Source: Theropithecus gelada
Lineage: Eukaryota > Chordata > Mammalia > Primates > Cercopithecidae
Assembly: GCF_003255815.1 (NCBI RefSeq)
Contig: NC_037668.1
Coordinates: forward strand, 16,359,840 to 16,423,839
Direction of reading: 5' to 3'
DNA: 64,000 nt
This document shows positions 54,179 to 64,000 of the stretch, piece after piece. Position numbers and translations under genes: made by a program. The notes beneath the pieces were generated by a model. The model was not told the origin of the DNA and did no database searches. It was given only the letters and a program-made list of their open reading frames with translations. Position 1 is the first letter of the stretch. The number at the start of each line of letters is the position of its first letter.

Positions 54179-54630
54179 AAAAAAGATTGTCTTAATGAGA
54201 ATGCAGCCCAGTAGGTCTCAGCCTTATTTCACCCAACTCCTATTCAAGATGGAGTTGCTCTGGTTCAAACACCTCTGACACTTCTCCCCTCCCTTTTATT
54301 GGAGAGCCCTTAATCCTAGGGGTTACAAATGAATAAAGATCCATCTTCTGTAACTTTTTCAGGCTGAATAGGGGCGATGATATTCCTGCCTGACTCTTAG
54401 GGTTTCTTGTATTCAAGGGTTCAGAGAGGAGCTCAGTCAGAAAGCATCATTATGGTGAGAGCTATTCATAACTCCAACGAAAGGTGATATCTGGAAGATG
54501 AAAAAGTGTTCAGTTTAAGACAACAGGCTTATCCTGCATTCCTACACAAAGAGTACAACAGCAATATACTCCACAACAGTAAAGCAAAATAAGCAAAACT
54601 GTCCCAAGTAAACTAAATAAGAAGGTTTTC

Positions 54631-54939
54631 GCCGGGCGCGGTGGCTCAAGCCTGTAATCCCAGCACTTTGGGAGGCAGAGAAGGGCGGATCACGAGGTCA
54701 GGAGATCGAGACCATCCTGGCTAACACGGTGAAACCCCGTCTCTACTAAAAAATACAAAAAACTAGCTGGGCGAGGTGGTGGGCGCCTGTAGTCCCAGCT
54801 ACTCGGGAGGCTGAGGCGGGAGAATGGCGTGAACCTGGGAGGCGGAGCTTGCAGTGAGCTGAGATCCGGCCACGGCACTCCAGCCTGGGCGACAGAGCAA
54901 GACTCCGTCTCAAAAAAAAAAAAAAAAAAAAAAAAAAAG
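54631..54939 (+). mobile_element. AluY, Old World monkey type
   Basis: CTCAAGCC and GATCCGGCC markers; AAGAAGGTTTTC target copies. Confidence 0.95.
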
Positions 54940-55167
54940 AAGGTTTTCTGTGAACTGGGCAACTGTTGGAACCAAGCTAATTTAGGGTTACTAGCTGATT
55001 CCAGTATTGTGCCCAGAATTAGAATATTGATCCAAATTTTTACATTACCCATCCCTTTTGTTTCTTTTGAGCAGCAGCCAGAGATCACTGGTTGGTTCAC
55101 AGGAATAAGCAGGGTTAGTCTAAATTGCAGAAAAAAACTTAAAAACGATTGATGAGACTAGAAATTT

Positions 55168-55455
55168 TTTTTGTTTGTTTTGTTTTTTTTGAGACAGAGT
55201 CTTACTCTGTCACCTAGGCTGGAGTGCAGTGGCCAGTGGCACAATCTCGGTTCACTGCAAGCTCTGTCTTCTGGGTTCAAGCAATTCTCCTGCGTCAGCC
55301 TCTGGAGTAGCTGGGATTACAGGCATGCGCCACCACGTCTGGCTAATTTTTGTATTTTTACTAGAAACGGGGTTTCACTGTTTTGGCCAGGATGGTCTTG
55401 AACGCCTGACTTTGGGTGATCCACCTGCCTCGGCCTCCCAAAGTGCTGGGATTAC
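55168..55455 (-). mobile_element. Alu ending at the N
   Basis: Stops at GGGATTAC; its continuation (AGGTGTGAGCCAC) appears only at 55798, after the repeated 111 bp. Confidence 0.9.
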
Positions 55456-55456
55456 N

Positions 55457-55488
<32 letters not shown>

Positions 55489-55797
55489 AGACGGAGTCTC
55501 GCTGTGTCTCCCAGGCTGGAGTGCAGTGGCGTGGTCTCGGCTCACTGCAAGCTCCGCCTCCCGGGTTCACGCCATTCTCCCACCTCAGCCTCCCAAGTAG
55601 CTGAGACTACAGGCGCCCACCACCACGCCCGGCTAGTTTTTTGTATTTTTAGTAGAGACGGGGTTTCACCATGTTAGCCAGGATAGAATTTTTGTATTTT
55701 TACTAGAAACGGGGTTTCACTGTTTTGGCCAGGATGGTCTTGAACGCCTGACTTTGGGTGATCCACCTGCCTCGGCCTCCCAAAGTGCTGGGATTAC
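55345..55797 (-). repeat. Exact 111-bp direct repeat bracketing a truncated AluY and one N
   Basis: 55345-55455 and 55687-55797 are identical pieces of one Alu's right arm (marked by ACTAGAAACGG and TTGAACGCCTGACTTTGG). Between them lie an N at 55456 and an AluY lacking its 5' end. Confidence 0.9.
55457..55686 (-). mobile_element. AluY lacking its 5' end
   Basis: Poly-T to TTAGCCAGGAT; the last 80 or so bases of a full copy are missing. Confidence 0.9.
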
Positions 55798-56153
55798 AGG
55801 TGTGAGCCACTGTGCCTGGCCAGTCTCCCATTTTTACTAAAGGCAAATCATGGTAAAATAGATTGGGTTTATTATACTTGGTCTGATTATTTGTATAAAG
55901 TGCAGCAAGAATGATGATTTTTCACATAGGCTTTTTAAATTGGCTTTGAAAGAACTCTGTTCCATAAAAGGAATCTCCCATAAGACTTACAAAGCCAATT
56001 AAAGCCCCTTGGGAAAACTGGCCTCATACCTTGTCTAAAGTCCCTGTACAGGGTTCCTGATGTGTGGTAAGTAAAGAATGTCACTTTTTGACAGGCCCAG
56101 GAGCCCCAAATTATCCTGGGACCTCAGGAGGGGAGGAATTTATCCAACTCATA

Positions 56154-56469
56154 GGTTTTTTTTTTTGTTTTTGTTTTTGTTTGTTTTTTTGAGACAGAGT
56201 CTCACTCTGTCACCAGGCTGGAGTGCAGTGGCACGATCTCAGCTCACTGCAGCCTCCACCTCTCAGGTTCAAGTGATTCTCCTGTCTCAGCCTCCCGAGT
56301 AGCCAGGACTACAGGTGCACACCACCACGCACAGCTAATTTTTGTATTTTTAGTAGAGACGGGATTTCACCATGTTGGCCAGAATGGTCTCTTTCTCTTG
56401 ACCTTGTGATCCGTCCGTCTCAGCCACCCAAAGTGTTGGGAGTATAGGTATCAGCCACCGCACCCAGCC
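56154..56469 (-). mobile_element. Alu
   Basis: CTCATAGGT target copies at both ends. Confidence 0.93.
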
Positions 56470-56533
56470 GCTCATAGGTATTTGAGAGTATAAACCCATG
56501 GCTGGGCTGGGCTTTAAACAAAAAGAGAGGAGA

Positions 56534-56818
56534 GGCCAGGCGCAGTGCCTCATGCCTGTAATCCCAGCACTTTGGGAGACTGAGGCAGGTAGATCACAAG
56601 GTCAGGAGTTCAAGACCAGCCTGACCAACATGGCGAAACCCTGTCTCTACTAAAAATACAAAAATTACCTGGGCATGATGGCGCATGCCCGTAATCCTAG
56701 CTACTCAGGAGGCTGAGACAGGAGAATCGCTGGAACCTGGGAGGCAGAGGTTGCAGTGAGCCAAGATCATGCCACTGCACTCCAGCCTGGGCAACAGAGC
56801 GAGACTCCGTCTCAAAAC
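56534..56818 (+). mobile_element. Alu
   Basis: Full dimer ending CTCAAAACATAATAA. Confidence 0.93.
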
Positions 56819-56850
56819 ATAATAATTTTCTTTAGAATAATAAAAATAAA

Positions 56851-57140
56851 GGCCAGGCACAGTGGCTCACGCCTGTAATCCCAGCACTTTGGGAGGGTGA
56901 GGCAGGTGGATCCCCTGAAGTCAAGAGTTCAAGACCAGCCTGGCCAACATGGTGAAACCCTGTCCCTACTAAAAATACAAAACTATCCAGGTGTGGTGGC
57001 ACGCGCCTGTAGTCCGAGCTACTCAGGAGGCTGAGACAGGAGAATTGCTTGAACTCGAGAGGTGGAGGCTGCAGTGAGCCGAGATCACACCACTGCACTC
57101 CAGCCTGAGTGAGATTTCATCTCAAAAACAACAACAACAA
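56851..57140 (+). mobile_element. Alu
   Basis: Full dimer with an AACAACAACAAC tail. Confidence 0.92.
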
Positions 57141-57167
57141 AGAAGAAAAAGAAAAATACATTTTACT

Positions 57168-57481
57168 TTTTTTGTTGTTGGTTTTGTTTGTTTGTTTGTG
57201 TGAGACAGTCTTGCTCTGTTACCCAGGCCAGAGGGCAGTGGCACAATCTTGGCTCACTGCGACCTCTGCCTCCCAAGTTCAAGTGATTCTCCTGCCTCAA
57301 CCTCCTGAGTAGCTGGGATTACAGGCATGTACCACCACGCCTGGCTAATTTTTGTATTTTTAGTAGAGGCAGGGTTTCACCATGTTGGCCAGTCTGGTCT
57401 CCAACTCCTGACCTCAAGTGATCTGCCCGCGTCTGCCTCCCAAAGTGCTGGGATTACAGGCGTGAGCCACCGCACCTGGCT
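57168..57481 (-). mobile_element. Alu
   Basis: Reversed copy, tail to tail with the previous Alu. Confidence 0.93.
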
Positions 57482-57767
57482 ACATTTTACTTTTTCGTAA
57501 GATGGATGCTTCAGGTTAACCCAAAAGAGTAACTGAGGATAGGAGGAGAAAAGAGCCTTGAAGAATGCATTTCTAGATCTTTCCTATATTAGGAGATAAA
57601 TATAGCACCCTATTTACATTCTAATCCCAAAGTTTAATTATATCTCTATATAGTAAGAAATACGGCTTTAAAATCATGCCTTGTTGAAAGAATGGGATGA
57701 CGGATTTGAGTTGGTTGTCATTTAGTAGTATTGATATGTGACAGAAAGATGATTAAAGAAGAGTGAT

Positions 57768-58073
57768 AGGCCAGGTGCCGTGGCTCACGCCTGTAATCCC
57801 AGCACTTTGGGAGGCTGAGGCTGGCGGGTTACTTGAGGTCAGGAGTTCAAGACCAGCCTGGTCAACCTGATGAAACCCTGCCTCTATTAAAAATACATAA
57901 ATTAGCCAGGCGTGGTGGTAGGTGCCTGTAACCCCAGCTATTCAGGAGAACGAGGCAGGAGAATCGCTTGAATCCAGGAGGCAGAGGTTGCAGTGAGTGG
58001 TGATTATGCCACTGCACTCCAGCCTGGGAAACAGAGTGAGACCCTGTCTCAGTAAATAAATACATAAATACGA
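57768..58073 (+). mobile_element. Alu
   Basis: Full dimer with TAAATAAATACATAAATA tail. Confidence 0.92.
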
Positions 58074-58129
58074 TAAATGTAGATATGAAAGCAGACTACA
58101 ATGGAAAACACTGGTCAGAAACATTTTGC

Positions 58130-58422
58130 GACCGGGCACAGTGACTCACGCCTCTATCCCAGCACTTTGGGAGGCCGAGGCAGTGGATCACCTGATGTCA
58201 GGAGTTCTAGTCCGGGCTGAGCAGAATGGTGAAACCCTGTCTCTACTAGGAATGCAAAATTTAGCTGGGCGTGGTGACACATGCCTGTAATACCAGCTAC
58301 TCGGGAGGCTGAGGCAGGAGAATCGCTTGAACCCAGGAGGCGGAGATTGCGGTGAGCTGAGATTGCACCATTGCACTCTAGTCTGTCTAACTAGAGCAAA
58401 ACTCTGTCACACACACACACAA
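58130..58422 (+). mobile_element. Alu with (CA)n tail
   Basis: Ends CTCTGTCACACACACACAC, then AAT repeats. Confidence 0.91.

Positions 58423-58453
<31 letters not shown>
58423..58453 (+). repeat. (AAT)n microsatellite
   Basis: AAT units following a short (CA)n at the tail of the Alu at 58130. Confidence 0.9.
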
Positions 58454-58454
<1 letters not shown>

Positions 58455-58456
58455 AT

Positions 58457-58755
58457 TGCCGGGCACAGTGGCTCATGCCTGTAATCCCAGCACTTTGGGA
58501 GACTGAGGCGGGTGGATCACCTGAGGTCAGGAGTTCGAGACCAGCCTTGCCAAGATGGTGAAACCCCTTCTCTACTAAAAATACAAAAATTAGCCGGGCG
58601 TGGTGGCACATGCCGGTATTCCTAGCTGCTCAGGAGGCTGAGGTAGGAGAATCGCTCGAACTTTGGAGACAGAGATTGCAGTAACTGGGGATCTTGCCAT
58701 TGCATTCCAGCCTGCACAACAAGAGCAAACCTCTGTCTTAAAAAATAAATAAATA
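58457..58755 (+). mobile_element. Alu
   Basis: Full dimer with AAATAAATAAAT tail. Confidence 0.92.
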
Positions 58756-58858
58756 TATTTGCAAGAGTTCATGTGATGAAAACAGCAATTACAGTGGGAT
58801 AAAAATTAATGTATTTAAAGGGTCTTGTTTTCCAGAAATACCACCTCCCCAGAAGCAA

Positions 58859-58865
<7 letters not shown>

Positions 58866-58890
<25 letters not shown>

Positions 58891-59172
58891 GAGACGGAGT
58901 CTGGCTCTGTTGCCCAGGCTGGAGTGCAGTGGCGCAATCTCGGCTCACTGTAAGCTCCGCCTCCCAGGTTCAAGCCATTCTCCTGCTTCAGCCTCCCGAG
59001 TAGCTGGGACTACAGGCGCCTGCCACCTCACCCGGCTAATTTTTTTTGTGTTTTAGTGGAGACGGGGTTTCACCGTGTTAGCCAGGATGGTCTGGATCTC
59101 CTGACCTCATGATCCGCCCATCTCGGCCTCCCAAAGTGCTGGGATTACAGGCATGAGCCACTGCGCCCGGCC
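58866..59172 (-). mobile_element. AluY
   Basis: Full reversed young copy ending GCGCCCGGCC. Confidence 0.94.
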
Positions 59173-59306
59173 TAATTTTGTATTTTTAATAGAGACGGGG
59201 TTTCACCACGTTGGCCAGGATGGTCTCGATCTCTTGAACTCATGATCCACCCGCCTCGGCGTCCCAAAATGTTGGGATTACAGACATAAGCCACTGTGCC
59301 CGGCCT
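59173..59306 (-). mobile_element. Alu left-arm remainder
   Basis: Begins TAATTTTGTATTTTTAATAG, directly joined to the previous copy; the other arm is absent. Confidence 0.85.
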
Positions 59307-59498
59307 TATACTTTTTATATATAGTATATGTTGGAAAAATGTGAAGAGAGTCATTTCTAACTAATGAATCACCTAAAATTTGTTCTTGTTTTTAAATATT
59401 AGTAATAAAATAACTCGAAACACAGTTTTGATATTTTAAAAGGAAGATAACCATGGAGAAATGTGACATCTAATTCTATAAGTTCTATAAGAAGGGTT

Positions 59499-59799
59499 GG
59501 CCGGGTGCAGTGACTCACACCTGTAATCCCAGCACTTTGGGAGGCCAAGGTGGGCAGATCACCTGAGGTCAGGAGTTCGAGACCAGTCTGACCAACATGG
59601 AGAAACCCTGTCTCTACTAAAAATACAACATTAGCTGGGCATGGTGGCACATGCCTGTAATCTCAGCTACTTAGGAGGCTGAGGCAGGAGAATCACTTCA
59701 ACCCAGGAGGCGGAGGTTGCGGTGAACCTAGATCGTTCCACTGCACTCCAGCCTGGGCAACAAGAGCGAAACTCCGTCTCTAAATAAATAAATAAAAAG
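59499..59799 (+). mobile_element. Alu
   Basis: AAGAAGGGTT target copies. Confidence 0.93.
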
Positions 59800-59808
59800 A
59801 AGGGTTTA

Positions 59809-60115
59809 GGCCAGGCGCAGTGACTCACGCCTGTAATCCCATCACTTTGGGAGGCCGAGGCAAGCAAATCACTTGAGGTCAGGAGTTCAAGACCAGCCTG
59901 GCCAAGATGGTGAAACCCCATCTCTACTAAAAATACTAATATTAGCTGGGTGTGGTGGTGTGGCACCTTTAATCCTAGCTACTCGGGAGGCTGATACAAG
60001 AATCACTTGAACCCAGGAGGTGGTAGTTGGAGGTTGCAGTGAGCCAAGATCATGCCACTGCACTCCAACCTGGCCAACAAAGGAAGACTACATCTCAAAA
60101 AAAAGAAAAAAGAAA
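59809..60115 (+). mobile_element. Alu
   Basis: Lies immediately after the previous copy, same strand. Confidence 0.92.
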
Positions 60116-60197
60116 GGTTTGCTATCATTTTTATCTACCATTTTCTTGTGTGGTATAAACTGACACTTGGATTAGATTATAAAAATTCACACTATGG

Positions 60198-60375
60198 GCT
60201 GGGCGTGGTGACTCATGCCTATAATCCCAGTACTTTGGGACACCAAGGCAGGAGGATCCCTTGAGCCCAGAAATTTGAGGTTGCAGTGAGCTATGATCAC
60301 TGCACTGTACTCCAGAGTGGGTGACAGAGCGAGACCCCATCTCTAAAACGGGAAGATTAAAAGAAAAAAAAAAAG
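60198..60375 (+). mobile_element. Alu with large internal deletion
   Basis: GGATCCCTTGAGCCCAGAAA runs directly to TTTGAGGTTGCAGTGAGC. Confidence 0.87.
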
Positions 60376-60422
60376 TTCATTAATTAACTTGGTAATAAAT
60401 CCATTACATGTTAACATAAAAC

Positions 60423-60721
60423 TTTTTTTTTTTTTTTGAGATGGAGTCTCGCTCTGTCGCCCAGGCTGGAGTGCAGTGGCGCGATCTCAGCTCACTGCAG
60501 CCTTCACCTTCCGGATTCAAGCAATTTCCCTGTCTCAGCCTCCCAAGTGGCTGGGATTACAGGTACACACCATCACGCCTGACTAATTTTTTTGTATTTT
60601 TAGTAGAGATGGAGTTTCACCATGTTGGCCAGGATGGTCTCGAACTCCTGATCTCAGGCAATCCACCTGTCTCGGCCTCCCAAAGTGCTGGGATTACAGG
60701 CATGAGCCACCACACCCGGCC
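60423..60721 (-). mobile_element. Alu
   Basis: AACATAAAAC target copies. Confidence 0.94.
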
Positions 60722-60755
60722 AACATAAAACATTTTTATAAAAAATACATATTCA

Positions 60756-61065
60756 GGCTGGGTGTGGTGGCTCATGCCTGTAATCCCAGCACTTTGGGAG
60801 GCTGAGGCCAGCAGATCACTTGAGGTCAGGAGATTGATACCAGCCTGGACAACATGGTGAAACCCCTATCTCTACTAAAAATACAAAAATTAGCTAGGCA
60901 TGGTGGTGCACACCTGTAATCCCAGCTACTTGGGAGGCTCAGGCACAAGAATCACTTAAACACCAGAGGCAGAGGTTGCAGTGAACTGAGATTGTATCAC
61001 TGCCCTCCAACCTGGGCAACAGAGCAGTGAGACCCTGTCTCAAAAAAACCCAAAAAACAAACAAA
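60756..61065 (+). mobile_element. Alu
   Basis: Its tail leads into the compound microsatellite. Confidence 0.93.
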
Positions 61066-61068
61066 CTG

Positions 61069-61106
<38 letters not shown>

Positions 61107-61148
61107 TATATATACACACATATATGTATACACACACACATATATATC
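61069..61148 (+). repeat. Compound (TA)n(CA)n microsatellite
   Basis: TATATA then CACACA alternating three times, grown from the tail of the Alu at 60756. Confidence 0.92.
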
Positions 61149-61241
61149 TTCAAAGTTAAAAAATGGTGTGAAGAAGAGCATTGTTTTATATTTTTTTCAA
61201 CTCTCTTTAACTTCTGGCTTAATAGAAGACAGCTGCATTCT

Positions 61242-61538
61242 CATTTTTTTTTTTTAGACGGTGTCTCGCTCTATCACCCAGGCTGGAGTGCAGTGGCGTG
61301 ACCTCGGCTCACTGCAACCTCCGCCTCCCGGGTTCAAGCAATTCTTCCACCTCAGCCTCTTGAGTAGCTGGGACTACAGGCATGCACCACCATGCCCAGC
61401 TAATTTTTTTGTACTTTTTGTAAAGACAGAGTTTCACCATGTTGGCCAGGCTGCTCTCGAACTCCTGACCTTAGGTGATCTGCCTGCCTCAGTCTCCCAA
61501 AGTGCTAGGTTTACAGGCGTGAGCCACTGCACCCGGCT
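61242..61538 (-). mobile_element. Alu
   Basis: GACAGCTGCATTCT at 61228-61241 and 61539-61552. Confidence 0.95.
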
Positions 61539-61686
61539 GACAGCTGCATTCTTACATCTACTTCATTCTGTCTGTTACAATATGTACTTGTAGAAGGAAA
61601 GAGTATTATAATAACTTTTTCCAGTAACAGTGAGTATTCTTCTTTGATACTACACAAAAATTTGACAAGTGGTAATTTCTGTTTTC

Positions 61687-61978
61687 TTTTTTTTTTTGGA
61701 GACAGAGTCTCATCCTGTTGCCCAGACTGGAGTCCAGTGGTGCGATCTCAGCTCACCACAACCTCCGCCTCCTCAGTTCAAGCGATTCTCCTGCCTCAGC
61801 CTCAAGTAACTGGGGCTACAGGCATGTGCCACCATGCCCAGCTAATTTTTGTACTATTAGTAGAGACGGGGTTTCACCATGTTGGCCAGGCTGATCTTGA
61901 GCTCCTGACCTCAGATGATCCGCCCACTTTGGCATCCCAAAGTGCTGGGATTACATGTGTAAGCCACTGTGTCCGGCT
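61687..61978 (-). mobile_element. Alu, first of a shared-target pair
   Basis: GACAAGTGGTAATTTCT before, GACAAATGGTAATTTCT after. Confidence 0.94.
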
Positions 61979-61999
61979 GACAAATGGTAATTTCTTTGT

Positions 62000-62331
62000 T
62001 TTTTGTTTTTTGTTTTTTGAGATGGAGTGTTGCTCTGTCGCCCAGGCTGGATTGCGGTAGTGCAATCTGGGCTCACTTCATGCTCCGCCTCCCGAGTTCA
62101 TGCGATTCTCTTGCCTCAGCCTCCCGAGTAGTTGGGACTACAGGTGCCCGCCACCACCACACCTGGCTAATTTTTTTCTTTCTTTCTTTCTTTTTTTTTT
62201 TTTTTGTATTTTTAGTAGAGACGCGATTCCACTGTGTTAACCAGGGTGGTCTTGATCTCCTAACCTTGTGATCCACCCACCTTGGCCTCCCAAAGTGCTG
62301 GGATCACAGGCATGAGCCACCACGCCAGGCC
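62000..62331 (-). mobile_element. Alu, second of a shared-target pair
   Basis: Follows the middle target copy and is followed by a third, CAAGTGGTAATTTCTT. Confidence 0.94.
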
Positions 62332-62361
62332 AACAAGTGGTAATTTCTTAAGAGTTAGTTG

Positions 62362-62625
62362 CACAAAGGCAGGAGGATTGCTTGAGGCCAGGAGTTTGAG
62401 ACCAGCCTGGGCAATGTAACAAAACTGCACCTCTACAAAAAACTAAAAAATTAGTCAGGCACGGTTGTGTGCACCTGTAGTCCTAGCTACTCAAGAGGCT
62501 GAGGACGGAGGATTGCTTGAGCCCAGGAGTTCAAGGCTGCAGTGAGCTATGATCATACCACTGCAGTCTAGCCTGGGCAACAGAAAACGACCCTGTCTCA
62601 AAAAAAAAAAAAAAAAGAGAAAAAG
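62362..62625 (+). mobile_element. 5'-truncated Alu
   Basis: Begins at AAAGGCAGGAGGATTGC; AGTTAGTTGCA target copies on both sides show it was inserted truncated. Confidence 0.92.
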
Positions 62626-62978
62626 TTAGTTGCAATGAGGAATTTGAAATCACATCAGTGAATTTTTGTATTCTGTGACCTTAAAACCCATTGATCTTTC
62701 ACTTTGAATTGTTTTACTTGTGCATGATTTTATAACATCAAACACTGGTCATTTGGAAAGTATTGGTTCACCAAATTGTATAGGTCATCTAAATATTGAT
62801 GCATTTTATTACACAATATCAAAAAATCACATTCATTAATATTACCACTTATTTCATCAGAAAAGTCTTTATTGTAAGTTACCAAGTTGATGGCAGTGGT
62901 TATAGATTTTCCAAAATTCTAATTTTTGCTTGAAAGCTCAAATTGTAATTGATAATTGGTAATAAATACTGTCAGTTG

Positions 62979-63297
62979 GCTGGGCACGGTGGCTCCTGCC
63001 TGTAATCCCAGCACTTTGGGAGGCTGAGGCAGGCAGATCACCTGAGGTCAGGAGTTCGAGAACAGCCTGGCCAACATGGCGAAACCCCATCTCTACTAAA
63101 AGTACAGAAAAATTAGTCGAACGTGGTGGCGCATGCCTGTAATCCCAGCTATTCAGAAGGCTGAGACAGAGAGTTGCTTGAACCTGGGCAGTGGAGGTTG
63201 GCAGTGAGCCGAGATCTCGCCACTGCACTCTGCCCTGGGCAACAAGAGCGAGGCTCCATCTCAAAAAATAATAATAAATAAATGAATAAAATAAAAA
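62979..63297 (+). mobile_element. Alu
   Basis: Full dimer with AATAATAAATAAATG tail. Confidence 0.92.
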
Positions 63298-63339
63298 ATG
63301 AACAAAGTGAGCTGCCACTCACTTTGTGCCACTCACTTT

Positions 63340-63625
63340 TGTGGTGGCTTGCGCCTGTAATCCCAGCACTTTGAGAGGCCAAGGTGGGCAGATCACCTGA
63401 GGTCAGGAGTTCGAGACCAGCCTGGCCAGCATCTCTCTACTAAAAATACAAAAATTAGCTGGGCATGGTGGTGGGTGCCTGTAATTGTGGATACTTGGGA
63501 GGCAGAGGCAGGAGAATCACTTGTACCTGGGAGGCAGAGGTTGCAGTGAGCCGAGATCACACCATTGCACTCCAGCCTGGGTGACAAGAGCAAAACTCTG
63601 TCTGAAAAATAAAATAATAATAAAA
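63340..63625 (+). mobile_element. Alu, slightly 5' truncated
   Basis: Starts GTGGTGGCTTGCGCC; tail of AAAATAATAATAAAAT. Confidence 0.9.
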
Positions 63626-63649
63626 TAAAATGAGTTCCATGATAAAAGC

Positions 63650-63679
63650 AGTTATTTATTTATTTATTTATTTATTTAG
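63650..63679 (+). repeat. (TTTA)n microsatellite
   Basis: TTTA units at the poly-T end of the minus-strand Alu that closes the window. Confidence 0.9.
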
Positions 63680-63966
63680 ACGGAGTCTCGCTCTGTCGCC
63701 CAGGCTGGAGTGCAGTGGCGCAATCTTGGCTCACTGCAAGCTCCACCTCCAGGGTTCACACCATTCTCCTGCCTCAGCCTCCCGAGTAGCTGGGACTATA
63801 GGCGTCTGTCACCACGCCTGACTAATTTTTTTTTTTTTTTGGTTTTTCAGTAGAAACGGGGTTTCACTGTGTTAGCCAGGATGGTCTTGATCTCCTGACC
63901 TGGTGATCTGCCTGCCTGGGCCTCCCAAAGTGTTGGGATTACAGGCATGAGCCACCACGCCTGGCC
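63650..63966 (-). mobile_element. AluY
   Basis: AAGCAGTTATTT / AACAGTTATTTT target copies; (TTTA)n at the tail end. Confidence 0.94.
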
Positions 63967-64000
63967 AAAAACAGTTATTTTAGCTTGCAACTTAATCATG

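Larger units (their letters stand above)
52827..54480 (+). mobile_element. LTR-like remnant broken by Alus (family not named)
   Basis: Unique islands 52827-52946, 53251-53352 and 54180-54480 read as one element (CTGCCATGGCATCGC, GCTGACCTCCTATCTCATCC, CAGCCCAGTAGGTCTCAGCC). A late AATAAA lies at 54332. I recognise the style of a solitary retroviral LTR but cannot assign the family. No retroviral genes are present. Confidence 0.35.
49209..64000 (+). other. GABPB2: Presumed GABPB2 intron 1, Alu-saturated
   Basis: I read all unique islands between repeats (for example 50040-50500, 54180-54620, 55823-56150, 57490-57765, 62626-62978) and see no ankyrin-type exon. The segment consists mostly of Alus, microsatellites and a broken LTR-like element. 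Confidence 0.45.

Noticed and set aside
49209..64000. Search for GABPB2 ankyrin-repeat coding exons
   Set aside because: Unique islands between repeats were read on the plus strand and none encodes an ankyrin-like segment, so coding exons are taken to lie beyond the window.
1..64000. CRISPR arrays, operons, tRNA/rRNA genes, phage or bacterial elements
   Set aside because: Spliced primate genes and dense Alus throughout. No tRNA-like cloverleaf or A/B box outside Alu's own internal promoter, and no spaced short repeats.

Overview
This is nuclear DNA of a primate, most likely an Old World monkey (macaque/baboon type). The genes match human chromosome band 1q21.3 in content and order. Many of the youngest Alu elements carry variants I associate with cercopithecid AluYR-type families: 'CTCAAGCCTGTAATC' in the left arm, 'AACTAGCCGGGCGAGG' in the middle and 'GAGATCCGGCCACTGC' in the right arm. 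Two runs of N (15383-15455, 23929-24024) and a lone N at 55456 mark it as a draft assembly.

Layout: (1) 1235-11450, the last three coding exons and 3' UTR of PRUNE1 (+). (2) 12805-25663, the complete BNIPL gene (+), ten coding exons giving 355 aa with a C-terminal BCH domain. (3) 25943-29520 or later, MENT/C1orf56 (+), two coding exons giving 341 aa with a signal peptide. (4) CDC42SE1 (-), coding exons between 34784 and 32990 giving 79 aa with a CRIB motif, a long 3' UTR reaching about 29.8 kb, and a likely first exon in the CpG island at 38.3-38.9 kb. (5) MLLT11/AF1q (+), one coding exon at 45886-46158 giving 90 aa, with a probable 5' UTR exon near 39.4-39.58 kb. (6) About 48.5-49.6 kb, a CpG-island promoter attributed to GABPB2 (+); the rest of the window would be its first intron, and no GABPB2 coding exon is visible.

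The genes do not form a pathway. They are a compact, gene-dense neighbourhood: BNIPL and MENT are separated by under 300 bp, MENT and CDC42SE1 converge and may overlap at their 3' ends, and CDC42SE1 and MLLT11 diverge from one GC-rich region. More than ninety Alu copies fill the introns, many nested or back to back. Older MIR, L2 and MER5A copies lie between them.

I did not find a new biological system. The most notable observations are: a duplicated block of about 950 bp (about 97.5% identical by eye) in MLLT11 intron 1; an exact 111-bp repeat around an AluY beside an N at 55345-55797; two nearly identical same-strand young Alus flanking an in-frame BNIPL exon; two places where successive Alus used the same target site; and ETS/YY1-type sites in the putative GABPB2 promoter. 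Exon borders were read from splice sites and reading-frame continuity. Gene names come from protein recognition without a database search.
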